From assembly GCF_001510665.1 (NCBI RefSeq), contig NZ_LMTI01000001.1, positions 749,572 through 813,571 of the forward strand: a DNA stretch of 64,000 bases, read 5' to 3'. Below, piece after piece: positions 34,540 to 42,917 of the stretch. A program made the translations under genes and the position numbers. The notes beneath the pieces are model-generated. The model did not search any database and was not told the DNA's origin. It was given only the letters and a program-made list of their open reading frames with translations. Origin of the DNA: Bacillus sp. FJAT-27445. Lineage in GTDB: Bacteria > Bacillota > Bacilli > Bacillales > Cytobacillaceae. Each line of letters opens with the position of its first letter. Position 1 is the stretch's first letter.

Positions 34540-35199
34540 TTACCATTTTTTCAGTGACGGAGAAATGCTGAACTCCGCTTCGGTCAGAGCTTTTAGATCG
34601 TCAAGGGAAGTTTCTTCGGCCAGCTCCTCAAGCACCATTCTACCTCCAGCAATTGAGAATACCGCCAGTTCCGTAACAACAAGCCTCGCACATTGAATGC
34701 CTGTTTTCGGATACGTTAATTCCCTTACTATCTTTGGAGAGCCGTCCTTTGCGATATGGGTCAGAGCAGCAATGATTTTTTTTGCCCCGGGTACAAGGTC
34801 CATCGCTCCGCCAACGCCAAGGATATCGGTACCTGGAACCGCCCAGTTTGCAATCTCTCCTATTTCACTTACCTGGAGTGCACCAAGGACGACCACATCA
34901 ATATGGCCTCCTCTTATCATCCCGAATGAGTCGCTACTCGAGAAGATCGCGGCTCCGGGTTCCAGAGTTACGGGGTGTTTGCTCGCGCTGATGCAATCCA
35001 TGTCCATTTCCTCGATAGGCGGCGGTGGCCCCATTCCGAGCATACCGTTTTCTGAATGAAGGAACACGCCCTGTCCAGGCTCAAGGAATTCAGGAATAAG
35101 GGTGGGAATGCCTACACCAAGGTTGACAACCATCCCTAATTGAAGCTCTTTTGCAATTCTCCTAGCAATCCGCCGCCGGGCATCAAGCTTTTTTAACAT
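34540..35199 (-). CDS. 3-oxoacid CoA-transferase subunit B
   Basis: Beta subunit (219 residues) of a family I CoA-transferase such as ScoB/AtoA. VNLGVGIPTLIPEFL and the HSENGMLGMGP loop with the catalytic Glu are present. The ATG at 35199 follows GGAAGGTGG at 6 bases and overlaps the end of subunit A by 17 bases. Together with subunit A it would activate a short-chain or keto acid by transferring CoA from an acyl-CoA donor. Confidence 0.92.
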   Translation of the reverse strand: MLKKLDARRRIARRIAKELQLGMVVNLGVGIPTLIPEFLEPGQGVFLHSENGMLGMGPPPPIEEMDMDCISASKHPVTLEPGAAIFSSSDSFGMIRGGHIDVVVLGALQVSEIGEIANWAVPGTDILGVGGAMDLVPGAKKIIAALTHIAKDGSPKIVRELTYPKTGIQCARLVVTELAVFSIAGGRMVLEELAEETSLDDLKALTEAEFSISPSLKKW

Positions 35200-35890
35200 A
35201 AACGCCACCTTCCTTTACATAGCGGCTTAGGACGAGAAAGTCGACGAAGTTATGCGGGGTGACAACCTGTTCGGGATCGAGTGAACCAGCTGGAACAATT
35301 TCATCCACTTCAGCAATAACCATATCTGCCGCTGTTGCCATCGCAGGGTTGAAGTTGCGGGCCGATTTAGCGTAAATAAGGTTTCCCAACGTATCAGCCT
35401 TCACGGCTTTTATCAGCGCGGCTTTCGCCCTAATTGCCTCTACAAGGATATTCCTTTCCCCATTAAAAAACCGTTCCTCCCGCCCTTTCGCTAACTCGGT
35501 GCCTACACCTGTTTTCACATAAAAGGCGGCTATGCCGGCGCCACCCGCCCGTATTGCCTCAACAAATGTTCCTTGTGGATAAAGATCGATTTCAAGCTCG
35601 CCTTTTTTCCAAGCCTTAACAGCATCGCGGTTTGAGGTAAAGTAGGAACCAATCGCTTTTTTGATTTGCCCTGAGATAAGAAGGATTCCAAGGCCCTTGC
35701 CAGGTTCACCCAAATTATTACTGATGATTGTCAAATTTCGTGCTGATGGATTGTTCTTAATCGCATCAATTAACGTGAATGGGGTTCCGCAAAGGCCAAA
35801 GCCGCCAACCATGACAGTGTCGCTGTTCTGTATACGGGATGCCGCTTCTTCCGGTGTCAAGAACTTCTTCGAATAGACCGATATTCCCAA
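35183..35890 (-). CDS. 3-oxoacid CoA-transferase subunit A
   Basis: Alpha subunit (235 residues) of the same CoA-transferase (ScoA/AtoD type). The conserved VMVGGFGLCGTPFTLIDAI (CoA-transferase signature 1) and the segment YVKTGVGTELAKG are visible. TTG start at 35890 with GGAGGGGG upstream. Only about 20 bases separate this start from the terminator of the preceding amine oxidase gene, so a private promoter would have to lie inside or beyond that terminator. Confidence 0.92.
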   Translation of the reverse strand: MGISVYSKKFLTPEEAASRIQNSDTVMVGGFGLCGTPFTLIDAIKNNPSARNLTIISNNLGEPGKGLGILLISGQIKKAIGSYFTSNRDAVKAWKKGELEIDLYPQGTFVEAIRAGGAGIAAFYVKTGVGTELAKGREERFFNGERNILVEAIRAKAALIKAVKADTLGNLIYAKSARNFNPAMATAADMVIAEVDEIVPAGSLDPEQVVTPHNFVDFLVLSRYVKEGGVYVKKA

Positions 35891-35911
35891 CCGTCCCCCT
35901 CCTTTCCTGCC

Positions 35912-35939
35912 AAAAAAAGCGCCCTCGCCGCGAGGGCAC
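35912..35939 (-). terminator. Terminator after the amine oxidase gene
   Basis: GCCCTCG (35921-35927) and CGAGGGC (35931-35937) form a GC-rich stem. On the minus strand GCTTTTTTT follows. Confidence 0.8.
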
Positions 35940-35945
35940 TTCTAT

Positions 35946-37274
35946 TCATTCCTGGTTTAAAAGCCTTGATTTTTCACGTAAATAGCTGTCAGCCTTCCTT
36001 GCGGTTGTAATCCCCGATTCGATTGCCCCATCCATAAAGCTAGCCCATCCTTTTGCAAACGTGGTTCCCGCCAGAAAAATGCAATTCTCAGGCGTGTTCC
36101 AATCCTCAAAATAACGTGTCAGCTGATTTGGCTTTAGCATCGGCCAGGCTTCCCTGGAAAAATCGTCATTTACCCAATCATGGCCTGTGCTTTCAAGAAC
36201 CCTTACATCCGGCAGCCATTGGCGCAGCGCTTTTTCAACACCTTCCCGGTCATTCGGGTCAAGCCAATCCGCGCGAGGCCCAAACCCAACAATGATGCTG
36301 TCCTCGCCAACATACCTATCCAGATGCACAGAATTAAGCGGGTAGTTCCCTGGGGCAAGAGCATCGAACGGATCAAGTTTCCCCTCCAGCCGTGCCCATA
36401 CTTTTACGCCTCTTGATGTTTGTCCTTCCTTTGATGCGCTGATTTTAAGCTCTGATAGAGGCGGCGAAACCTCAATTTCCTTTAGAACGGTCATCGGAAC
36501 AGTAATAATTACGCTCCTCCCTTTGAACTGGTTGCCATCATGCGTTGTTACGCTCGCTCCGGATTCATCATGCACAATTTTCACCGCAGGAGATGAAAGA
36601 ATGATTTCCGCTCCCGAATCTCGCGCAATGGCCTCGACCAGTGCTTTCGTTCCATCCTTAAGACTGTATGTCGAAATCATTTCACTATGGGTCCCCCAAT
36701 TCCCCTGTGAAAAAACCCACCAGCGGAAAATCTGGCTTGCTGCTCCTTCACCAGGCGGGCCACAAAAGTCGGACGCTACCCAGCCATGAAGAATATCGTA
36801 CTCTTCTTCTGTCAGGCCGAATTCGATCATAAATTGCTCGGCTGACTTACCGTCAATTTCCTTGATCAGCGGTGAATGCAAAGGCTGATAGGGCAAAGGT
36901 AGGTATTTCAAGCTTTCACTCATCAATTTTCCTGCAACATCCTTTATTTTGTTCCTGTATGCTTCAACTGTAGAACAGCGGGCCGTGCCGCCTGAAATCC
37001 AATACACTTTTTTGGGCTTCGGACCAAAAACAACTTCCAGGCCGTACCTCGTTATTTCAGCCCATACATGGGGCTGATGCCAATGGACATAGGTTCCGCC
37101 CATCTCCAGATCAGAATCCAGGCGCCGGTCGACCCAAGTTCTCCCCCCAAGCCTTTCACGCGCTTCCAATAGGAGTACCTTATACCCCAGCAGCCGTAAT
37201 TCCCTTGCAGCAGTCAGTCCGGAAAATCCGCCGCCGATAATAATCGTGTCATAGTCCAGCCGAGTATCCTGCAT
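35946..37274 (-). CDS. FAD-dependent amine oxidase (monoamine oxidase-like)
   Basis: Flavoprotein of 442 residues. The N-terminal dinucleotide-binding motif TIIIGGGFSGLTAARELRLLGY is followed by EARERLGGRTW, the MAO-family arginine pair. The C-terminus has CIFLAGTTFAKGWASFMDGAIESGITTA, the FAD-contacting segment. No signal peptide. It would oxidise an amine to an aldehyde, fitting the aldehyde dehydrogenase encoded upstream in the same direction. AAGGGGG lies 6 bases before the ATG at 37274; an upstream in-frame ATG lacks such a site. Confidence 0.85.
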   Translation of the reverse strand: MQDTRLDYDTIIIGGGFSGLTAARELRLLGYKVLLLEARERLGGRTWVDRRLDSDLEMGGTYVHWHQPHVWAEITRYGLEVVFGPKPKKVYWISGGTARCSTVEAYRNKIKDVAGKLMSESLKYLPLPYQPLHSPLIKEIDGKSAEQFMIEFGLTEEEYDILHGWVASDFCGPPGEGAASQIFRWWVFSQGNWGTHSEMISTYSLKDGTKALVEAIARDSGAEIILSSPAVKIVHDESGASVTTHDGNQFKGRSVIITVPMTVLKEIEVSPPLSELKISASKEGQTSRGVKVWARLEGKLDPFDALAPGNYPLNSVHLDRYVGEDSIIVGFGPRADWLDPNDREGVEKALRQWLPDVRVLESTGHDWVNDDFSREAWPMLKPNQLTRYFEDWNTPENCIFLAGTTFAKGWASFMDGAIESGITTARKADSYLREKSRLLNQE

Positions 37275-37619
37275 GCGATTCCCCCTTGCTCTTAAAAACT
37301 GCATTTCCTATTTAAATGTATGAATAAAAGCCGTAGTTAAGTAGCAAACAGGGAGAAAATTCTTCAAAGTTGGAGTTTGTTTGGCTGAAAATTGCTTGTC
37401 TTTTTTGCCAGGGGCCAGTTATCGAAAACTTTTTGTGTTTATCGAAAACTTTTGAGGCGATATCGAAAATTTTTCCGATTTATCGCCCACTTTTTTCCGG
37501 ATATCGAAAACTGTCACATTCCTGCCACAATTGCCATCCTCTTTCTATATAAAAAAGCCCACATCGCTGTGAGCTTTCCTAGTCGAATCTTCAGCGGCAC
37601 CAAAAGCCCCGCTCCTTAA
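37275..37619. other. Intergenic region upstream of the amine oxidase gene
   Basis: About 345 bases without a gene between two minus-strand genes. It contains the TATCG repeat array (37420-37517) and AT-rich DNA that could hold the amine oxidase promoter. No clear -35/-10 pair was assigned. Confidence 0.5.
37420..37517. repeat. Short direct-repeat array with ~20.5-bp period
   Basis: TATCG begins at 37420, 37440, 37461, 37481 and 37502, i.e. spacings of 20, 21, 20, 21. The consensus TATCGAAAACTTTT is followed by a variable spacer; the fourth unit reads TATCGCCCAC. The period equals about two helical turns, so all units face the same side of the DNA. Confidence 0.8.
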
Positions 37620-39101
37620 TTACTTATTATCAATCTGCGCCCGTTGAAGCGTCCCGCTAAAGTCTACATATACCGATTTCCACTCCGTATACACGTCGAG
37701 CGCGGCAACGCCAGAATCACGATGCCCATTCCCTGTTCCTTTTGTGCCGCCGAACGGCAGATGGATTTCCGCTCCGGTCGTACCCGCGTTAACGTATACA
37801 ATCCCTGTATCAAAGTCCCGCATAGCGGCAAAAACCTTATTAACATCCTTTGTAAAAATAGAGCTCGACAGGCCAAACTCCACACTATTATTCACTTCAA
37901 TCGCTTCCTCCAGGCTCCCCACGGAAATAATTGATGCGACTGGCCCAAAAATTTCTTCACGGGCAATCACCATCTCCGGGGTAACATCCGTAAACAAAGT
38001 AGGTGCATAATAGTGCCCTTCCGCAAGCTCCCCAACTGTAAGTATTTTGCCACCACAAAGAAGCTTTGCCCCCTCATCCACGCCTTTTTGAACGTATTCA
38101 TGGATTTTCTCAAGGGAACCACGGTTGATAACCGGCCCTACATCAACACTTTCATCCAGGCCATTACCTACCCTAAGTCCCTCAATCCGCCCCACCAGTT
38201 TTCTTTCCAATTCCTCTTTTACCGCTTCGTGCACAATAATACGGCTGCAGGCGGTGCACCTCTGGCCGGCAGTCCCGAACGCGCTCCAGACAATCCCGTC
38301 CACCGCGAGCTCAAGGTCTGCGTCCTCCAAAACAGTCACAGCATTCTTACCGCCCATTTCCAGCGAAGTCTGCTTTAAAAGGCTGCCAGCACGGCCGTTT
38401 ATGGCGCGGCCAACTTCATTGGAGCCCGTGAAAGAGATGATATCGACATCAGGATGCTCGACCAGCGCATTCCCCACAACGGAGCCGCTGCCGAACACAA
38501 CATTCACCAATCCCTTCGGCAGTCCCGCTTCTTCGTATACCTTCACGAACTCTGCCGCCATGAACGGGGTCTCCGATGCAGGCTTCCAGACAACCGCGTT
38601 GCCGGCAACGAGTGCTGGGAGCGACTTCCAAGACGAAATGGCAATAGGGAAGTTCCATGGAGTAATCAACCCGGCAACCCCAACAGGCACTCTAACACTC
38701 ATCGCGAACTTGTTCCTTAGTTCCGACGGCACCGTATCACCGAACAGGCGCCTTCCTTCCCCCGCCATATAGTAAGCCATGTCAATCGCTTCCTGAACCT
38801 CGCCCCTTGCTTCAGCAATCACTTTGCCCATTTCGCTTGTTAAAATTTGCGCAAGCTGCTCTTTCTTTTCCTTTAGGATTCTAGCAACCTCATATAATAT
38901 CTCTGCCCGTTCCGGCGCAGGAACAAGCCGCCATTTCTTTTGCGCGCGTTTTGCCGAAGCCACCGCCCTGTCTATATCCTCTGAGGAAGATTGGGCAACC
39001 TCACCAAGTATTTCCCCTGTCGCGGGGTTCACATTCTTTGTGTAACATCCAGTCGCGGAAGGTATCCATTCGCCGGCTATATAATTGTCATACCGTTTCA
39101 T
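37620..39101 (-). CDS. NAD(P)-dependent aldehyde dehydrogenase
   Basis: ALDH of 493 residues. NFPIAISSWKSLPALVAGNAVVWKPASETP, the catalytic Glu in LEMGGKNAVTVL, the catalytic Cys in GTAGQRCTACSR and HLPFGGTKGTGNGHRDSG are visible. The last two are reminiscent of the ALDH7 (aminoadipate semialdehyde) group, which would fit amine or lysine catabolism; this is inference. The ATG at 39101 is 9 bases after GGAAGGG; the ATG at 39110 overlaps the aminotransferase stop. It forms an operon with that gene. Confidence 0.9.
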   Translation of the reverse strand: MKRYDNYIAGEWIPSATGCYTKNVNPATGEILGEVAQSSSEDIDRAVASAKRAQKKWRLVPAPERAEILYEVARILKEKKEQLAQILTSEMGKVIAEARGEVQEAIDMAYYMAGEGRRLFGDTVPSELRNKFAMSVRVPVGVAGLITPWNFPIAISSWKSLPALVAGNAVVWKPASETPFMAAEFVKVYEEAGLPKGLVNVVFGSGSVVGNALVEHPDVDIISFTGSNEVGRAINGRAGSLLKQTSLEMGGKNAVTVLEDADLELAVDGIVWSAFGTAGQRCTACSRIIVHEAVKEELERKLVGRIEGLRVGNGLDESVDVGPVINRGSLEKIHEYVQKGVDEGAKLLCGGKILTVGELAEGHYYAPTLFTDVTPEMVIAREEIFGPVASIISVGSLEEAIEVNNSVEFGLSSSIFTKDVNKVFAAMRDFDTGIVYVNAGTTGAEIHLPFGGTKGTGNGHRDSGVAALDVYTEWKSVYVDFSGTLQRAQIDNK

Positions 39102-39106
39102 TACCC

Positions 39107-40291
39107 TCATCCCTTCCTGTCTCTCGCAATCTTGACTTTCTTTTTAATCCGTTCAATTGCCTCGTCAAGCCGTTTAGTTGGCACTGACAGGGAAATCCTG
39201 AAATACCCCTCTCCAGATGGGCCAAAGGCGCTGCCGGGCGTTACAATAACACCTGCCTGATCGAGGACAGCAGCAGCAAACTCAGCCGATGTATAGCCCA
39301 CCGGAACTGGTGCCCAGATGAAAAACGTTGCCTTTGGAGGATCCACAGAAATACCAATATCCTGAAGGGCTTCAATCATCCCCTTCATTCGGGAAAAGTA
39401 AACCTGATTGTATTCCTTCACACATTGTTGGTTTGAGGTGAGCGCATGCGCACCAGCCAATTGGATCGGAGTAAATTGCCCGGTATCCGTATTGCTTTTA
39501 TAAACGGCCAACGCTTTGATCGCTTCCTTGTTGCCGACAACATACCCGATTCTCCAGCCAGTCATGCAGTATGTCTTCGATAACGACCCGAACTCGACCG
39601 CCACATCCTTAGCTCCTTTTGCCTCCAAGATGCTCGATGCTTTGTATTCTCCAAAAGTCACCATATTGTAGGCGGAATCATGGGCGATGATAATATCCTT
39701 CCTTTTGGCAAAATCGACCGCTTTTTGAAAAAAATCGCTGTTCGCAACGGCTGAAGTTGGATTTCCCGGATAATTCAGGAACATCAAACGAGCTTTCTCA
39801 AGAACATCCTCCGAAATATCATCAAAAATTGGCAAAAAGCCATTCTCTTTCGTCATCGGCATGTTATAGTACGTTCCTCCCGCGAGGAGAGTCGCCATTC
39901 GATATGGCGGATAGCATGGGTCTGGGACTAGGACATGCTCACCGGGGTCTATCAAGGCTGGAACAAGATGCGTTATCCCTTCCTTGGATCCTATCAAAGC
40001 GAGGACTTCGGTATCAGGATCAAGATCTATCTTATAATTCCTCCTGTAAAAGTCCGCTACCGCCTTCCTGAAGCCGGGGTGGCCGGCAAAATTCGGATAA
40101 CGCAAATTTTCCGGCTTCCTTGCTTCTTCTATAAGTTTATCGACAATATGATCCGGAGTTGGCAGGTCGGGATCCCCGATTCCCAAATCAATCACATCGA
40201 TTCCCGCTTTGGCCATTGCCGCCTTTTTCTTCCCAAGTTCGGCGAACATATACGGAGGGATTTGGCCCATCCTTTCAGACTGGTATCTCAT
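39107..40291 (-). CDS. Class I/II aminotransferase (LL-DAP aminotransferase-like)
   Basis: PLP enzyme of 394 residues. IDLGIGDPDLPTP near the N-terminus, NYPGNPTSAV (PLP-contact Asn), HDSAYNMV, and the Schiff-base lysine in FGSLSKTYCMTGWRIGYVVG (about 240). The fold type and DLGIGDPD motif fit the DapL/aspartate aminotransferase-like group. In this setting it is more likely catabolic than biosynthetic, as bacilli use the acetylated DAP route. AAGGGGG lies 7 bases before the ATG. Confidence 0.88.
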   Translation of the reverse strand: MRYQSERMGQIPPYMFAELGKKKAAMAKAGIDVIDLGIGDPDLPTPDHIVDKLIEEARKPENLRYPNFAGHPGFRKAVADFYRRNYKIDLDPDTEVLALIGSKEGITHLVPALIDPGEHVLVPDPCYPPYRMATLLAGGTYYNMPMTKENGFLPIFDDISEDVLEKARLMFLNYPGNPTSAVANSDFFQKAVDFAKRKDIIIAHDSAYNMVTFGEYKASSILEAKGAKDVAVEFGSLSKTYCMTGWRIGYVVGNKEAIKALAVYKSNTDTGQFTPIQLAGAHALTSNQQCVKEYNQVYFSRMKGMIEALQDIGISVDPPKATFFIWAPVPVGYTSAEFAAAVLDQAGVIVTPGSAFGPSGEGYFRISLSVPTKRLDEAIERIKKKVKIARDRKG

Positions 40292-40411
40292 TCGCTTTCC
40301 CCCTTTTCAATAGGTGTTCCCTAAAGAAAAAGTATGGAAAAAACAAGTGAGTATGCCTTTAAAAGGGGAAATATTTTGTCCTTCCGCGAAAAAGTTCTCC
40401 CAAAAGGAAGC

Positions 40412-41761
40412 TTAGGCCAAACCAACTGTCCTACTCAAATAGTCCTCCCTTTCCGATTCTGGAACCATGCTGCCCCCAGTCGCCCAGACAATATGGGTGG
40501 CGTTCTTCATCCTTCCTGACAGCTCCTGTTTTTCCAGAAAAGCCTTTCCCTCGCTTGTTTTAAATAGTCCGATTGGTCCCATGGCTCCCGCTGTTGCTGA
40601 TGGCTCAAGGAATATCCCTTCCGCCTGCCAAAAATCCTTTAGCAGAAGAAACAGTTCATTGTCTTTCATTGTAAAAATACCATCCAGCAAACCTTCAATC
40701 GTTTTACTAATGAACCCCGACGATCTGCCCACTGCCAGCCCGTCTGCTGCTGTCACGTTAGTTAGGCCGAAATCGTTGACACTAACTGCGTCATGGAGCC
40801 CGGTTGCAAGACTGGCCAGCATGCATGGCGATTGAACCGGCTCAGCGAAAAAGCAATGGACATTGCCTTTAAAAATGGTTTTTAAACCGTACGTAATACC
40901 ACCTGGCCCGCCGCCGACACCGCACGGAAGATAAACGAACATGGGATGCTCTTTATCAACCACAATCCCCTTTTCATCAAGCTGCATTTTGAGTCTTTCA
41001 GCCGCGACTGCATACCCAAGAAAAAGGTTCTTTGAGTTTTCATCATCAATGAAATAGCATGTCGGATCGCTTTCTGCCTGCTTCCTGCCATTTTCAACTG
41101 CCACAGAGTAATCGGACTCATATTCAACAACCTCAACGCCTAATTCCCGCAGCTTGTTCTTCTTCCAAGCTTTCGCGTCCGCCGACATGTGGACAGAAAC
41201 GTTAAAACCAAGCTTTGCTCCAATCAGCCCAATGCTAAGCCCAAGGTTACCAGTGGAACCAACTGCAATTGAATATCCTGAGAAAAAATCTTTAAAAGCC
41301 TTACTTCCAAAAACAGAATAATTGTCTCCTGGCTTTATTAATTGATGGTTAATCGCAAGGTCCTCAGCATGCTTCAAAACTTCATAAATTCCACCGCGGG
41401 CTTTAATCGAACCGGAGATTGGCAATTCGTTATCGCACTTCAAATAGAGATTCCCTTCGATGTCCACGCGATGCCTTTCCTCAATCCTGTCTTTAAGCCG
41501 ATTGATTTCCACCAGCGGTGATTCGATTTTCCCCCCGGCCGCCGTTGTCTCTGGATAGGCTTCCTTCACGAAAGAGGCGAAACGCCCAAGCCTTTCTGAA
41601 GCTTCCTTTATTTCACTTTCCATTCCGGAAAATTCCTCAAGCATCTTTTTATCATTGGGATTTATCCAAAAAACTTCTTCTCCCGCCGCCATTTTCCCAA
41701 GGACGGGAACTTCCTTAATCCACTCTTCTACTGATTTGCCGCCAACGATTCGATCATTCAT
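40412..41761 (-). CDS. dsdA: D-serine ammonia-lyase
   Basis: PLP-dependent D-serine dehydratase (449 residues), converting D-serine to pyruvate and ammonia. The PLP-lysine motif is ISGSIKARGGIYEVLKHAEDLA (about 115-135). The glycine-rich phosphate-binding loop is SVGSTGNLGLSIGLIGAKLGF, and PCGVGGGPGGITYGL follows. Length and motifs fit DsdA well. It lies 20 bases downstream of the dioxygenase gene and about 120 bases upstream of the aminotransferase, on the same strand. Confidence 0.93.
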   Translation of the reverse strand: MNDRIVGGKSVEEWIKEVPVLGKMAAGEEVFWINPNDKKMLEEFSGMESEIKEASERLGRFASFVKEAYPETTAAGGKIESPLVEINRLKDRIEERHRVDIEGNLYLKCDNELPISGSIKARGGIYEVLKHAEDLAINHQLIKPGDNYSVFGSKAFKDFFSGYSIAVGSTGNLGLSIGLIGAKLGFNVSVHMSADAKAWKKNKLRELGVEVVEYESDYSVAVENGRKQAESDPTCYFIDDENSKNLFLGYAVAAERLKMQLDEKGIVVDKEHPMFVYLPCGVGGGPGGITYGLKTIFKGNVHCFFAEPVQSPCMLASLATGLHDAVSVNDFGLTNVTAADGLAVGRSSGFISKTIEGLLDGIFTMKDNELFLLLKDFWQAEGIFLEPSATAGAMGPIGLFKTSEGKAFLEKQELSGRMKNATHIVWATGGSMVPESEREDYLSRTVGLA

Positions 41762-41781
41762 TTCTCTACTCTCCCCACTTT

Positions 41782-42750
41782 TTAATTCAGCTCCAAAGGC
41801 CTTAGACTTGCTTCTATTTCTTCTCTTCTTGGCTCCAAAAAAGGAGGAAGCGCCAGTTTCTCACCAAGGGATTCGATTGGCTCATCTACCGTAAAACCAG
41901 GCGTATCTGTTGAAAGCTCAAATAAAATATGGTTTGGTTCCCGGAAATAAAGTGCTTTGAAATAATGCCTGTCCACTTCCCCAGAATTGATAAGGCCGCT
42001 TGCCTTAATTTTTTTCACCCAATCGGCATATTCTTTTTCGTTCGGTATCCGGAAAGCAACATGGTGGACACCGCCCCTGCCAAGCCTCTCCCTCGGGAGG
42101 CCAGGCTTTGTTTCGAGATGGACTTCAGCTCCCGGACCGCCATCCCCGGTCGCATACACATCAATATCGGGGTACCCCGCTTCAATGGATGGATAAGACC
42201 CTTTAAGCCTAAATCCCATGATTTCCGTTAATACTTTTGCGGTTGGTTCTGGATCCCCAACCGTCAGGGTTACTGGTCCCAGACCAATGATTCCATGTTC
42301 AACCGGTACGTCCGTGCCTTCCCAAGCATCACCTGCCGGAACACCCTGTTCCCCACTATCCGCGACCAGGATTAGCCTTGTTCCTTCATAGTCCTGAAAT
42401 TCAAGGGTATCGCGGCCGGCACGTTTCGAAAGCTCTCCATGAACAATCCCTTTTTCTATAAATCTTTCTTTCCAATAGGTTAGTGCCGAAATATCACTAA
42501 CCCTTAGTGAAGTTGACGAAATGCTTGAGATGCCTGGATACGTTCGTCCAAGTCCCTGAATGTCAAAAAACGTTACCTCTGTTCCAGGGCTCCCTTTTGC
42601 GTCTCCGTAGAACAAATGATAGGACTCAGTATTATCCTGGTTGACGGTTTTCTTGACAAGCCTCATTCCAAGAACCTTTGTATAAAACGAGAAATTCCTT
42701 TCCGCTTTTCCTGTCAGAATGGATACATGATGCAGGCCCAGCAACTTCAT
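41782..42750 (-). CDS. VOC-family ring-cleaving dioxygenase-like protein (MhqO type)
   Basis: Glyoxalase/extradiol dioxygenase fold protein of 322 residues with two vicinal oxygen chelate halves: GLHHVSILTG with a metal-binding His at the N-terminus, GVHHVAFRIPNE with the second His, and FREPNHILFELSTDTPGF with the Glu. Related to B. subtilis MhqO/MhqA, which respond to quinones. GGGAG lies upstream of the ATG at 42750. It could be operonic with dsdA, 20 bases away. Confidence 0.85.
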   Translation of the reverse strand: MKLLGLHHVSILTGKAERNFSFYTKVLGMRLVKKTVNQDNTESYHLFYGDAKGSPGTEVTFFDIQGLGRTYPGISSISSTSLRVSDISALTYWKERFIEKGIVHGELSKRAGRDTLEFQDYEGTRLILVADSGEQGVPAGDAWEGTDVPVEHGIIGLGPVTLTVGDPEPTAKVLTEIMGFRLKGSYPSIEAGYPDIDVYATGDGGPGAEVHLETKPGLPRERLGRGGVHHVAFRIPNEKEYADWVKKIKASGLINSGEVDRHYFKALYFREPNHILFELSTDTPGFTVDEPIESLGEKLALPPFLEPRREEIEASLRPLELN

Positions 42751-42840
42751 CGCTTCTACACTCCCAATCGTTTATAAGTTACTTTCATAGTAGCAGTTTT
42801 GCAAACCTCTTAAAACAGATTAACCTACTTTAACAGGAAA

Positions 42841-42865
42841 ATGCCCCGCAGCCGAGGCGGGGCAT
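42841..42865 (-). terminator. Terminator after the MDR reductase gene
   Basis: ATGCCCCGC (42841-42849) and GCGGGGCAT (42857-42865) form a perfect 9-bp stem. The minus strand continues with TTTTCCTG. Confidence 0.8.
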
Positions 42866-42917
42866 GAAATAAAGCCGATAATTCCTTAATGCAGGAAAAA
42901 TCAGCTTTTTCAATCCT

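Noticed and set aside
37420-37517. CRISPR-like short repeats
   Set aside because: The ~20-bp period leaves no room for spacers and units diverge; better seen as a phased motif array.
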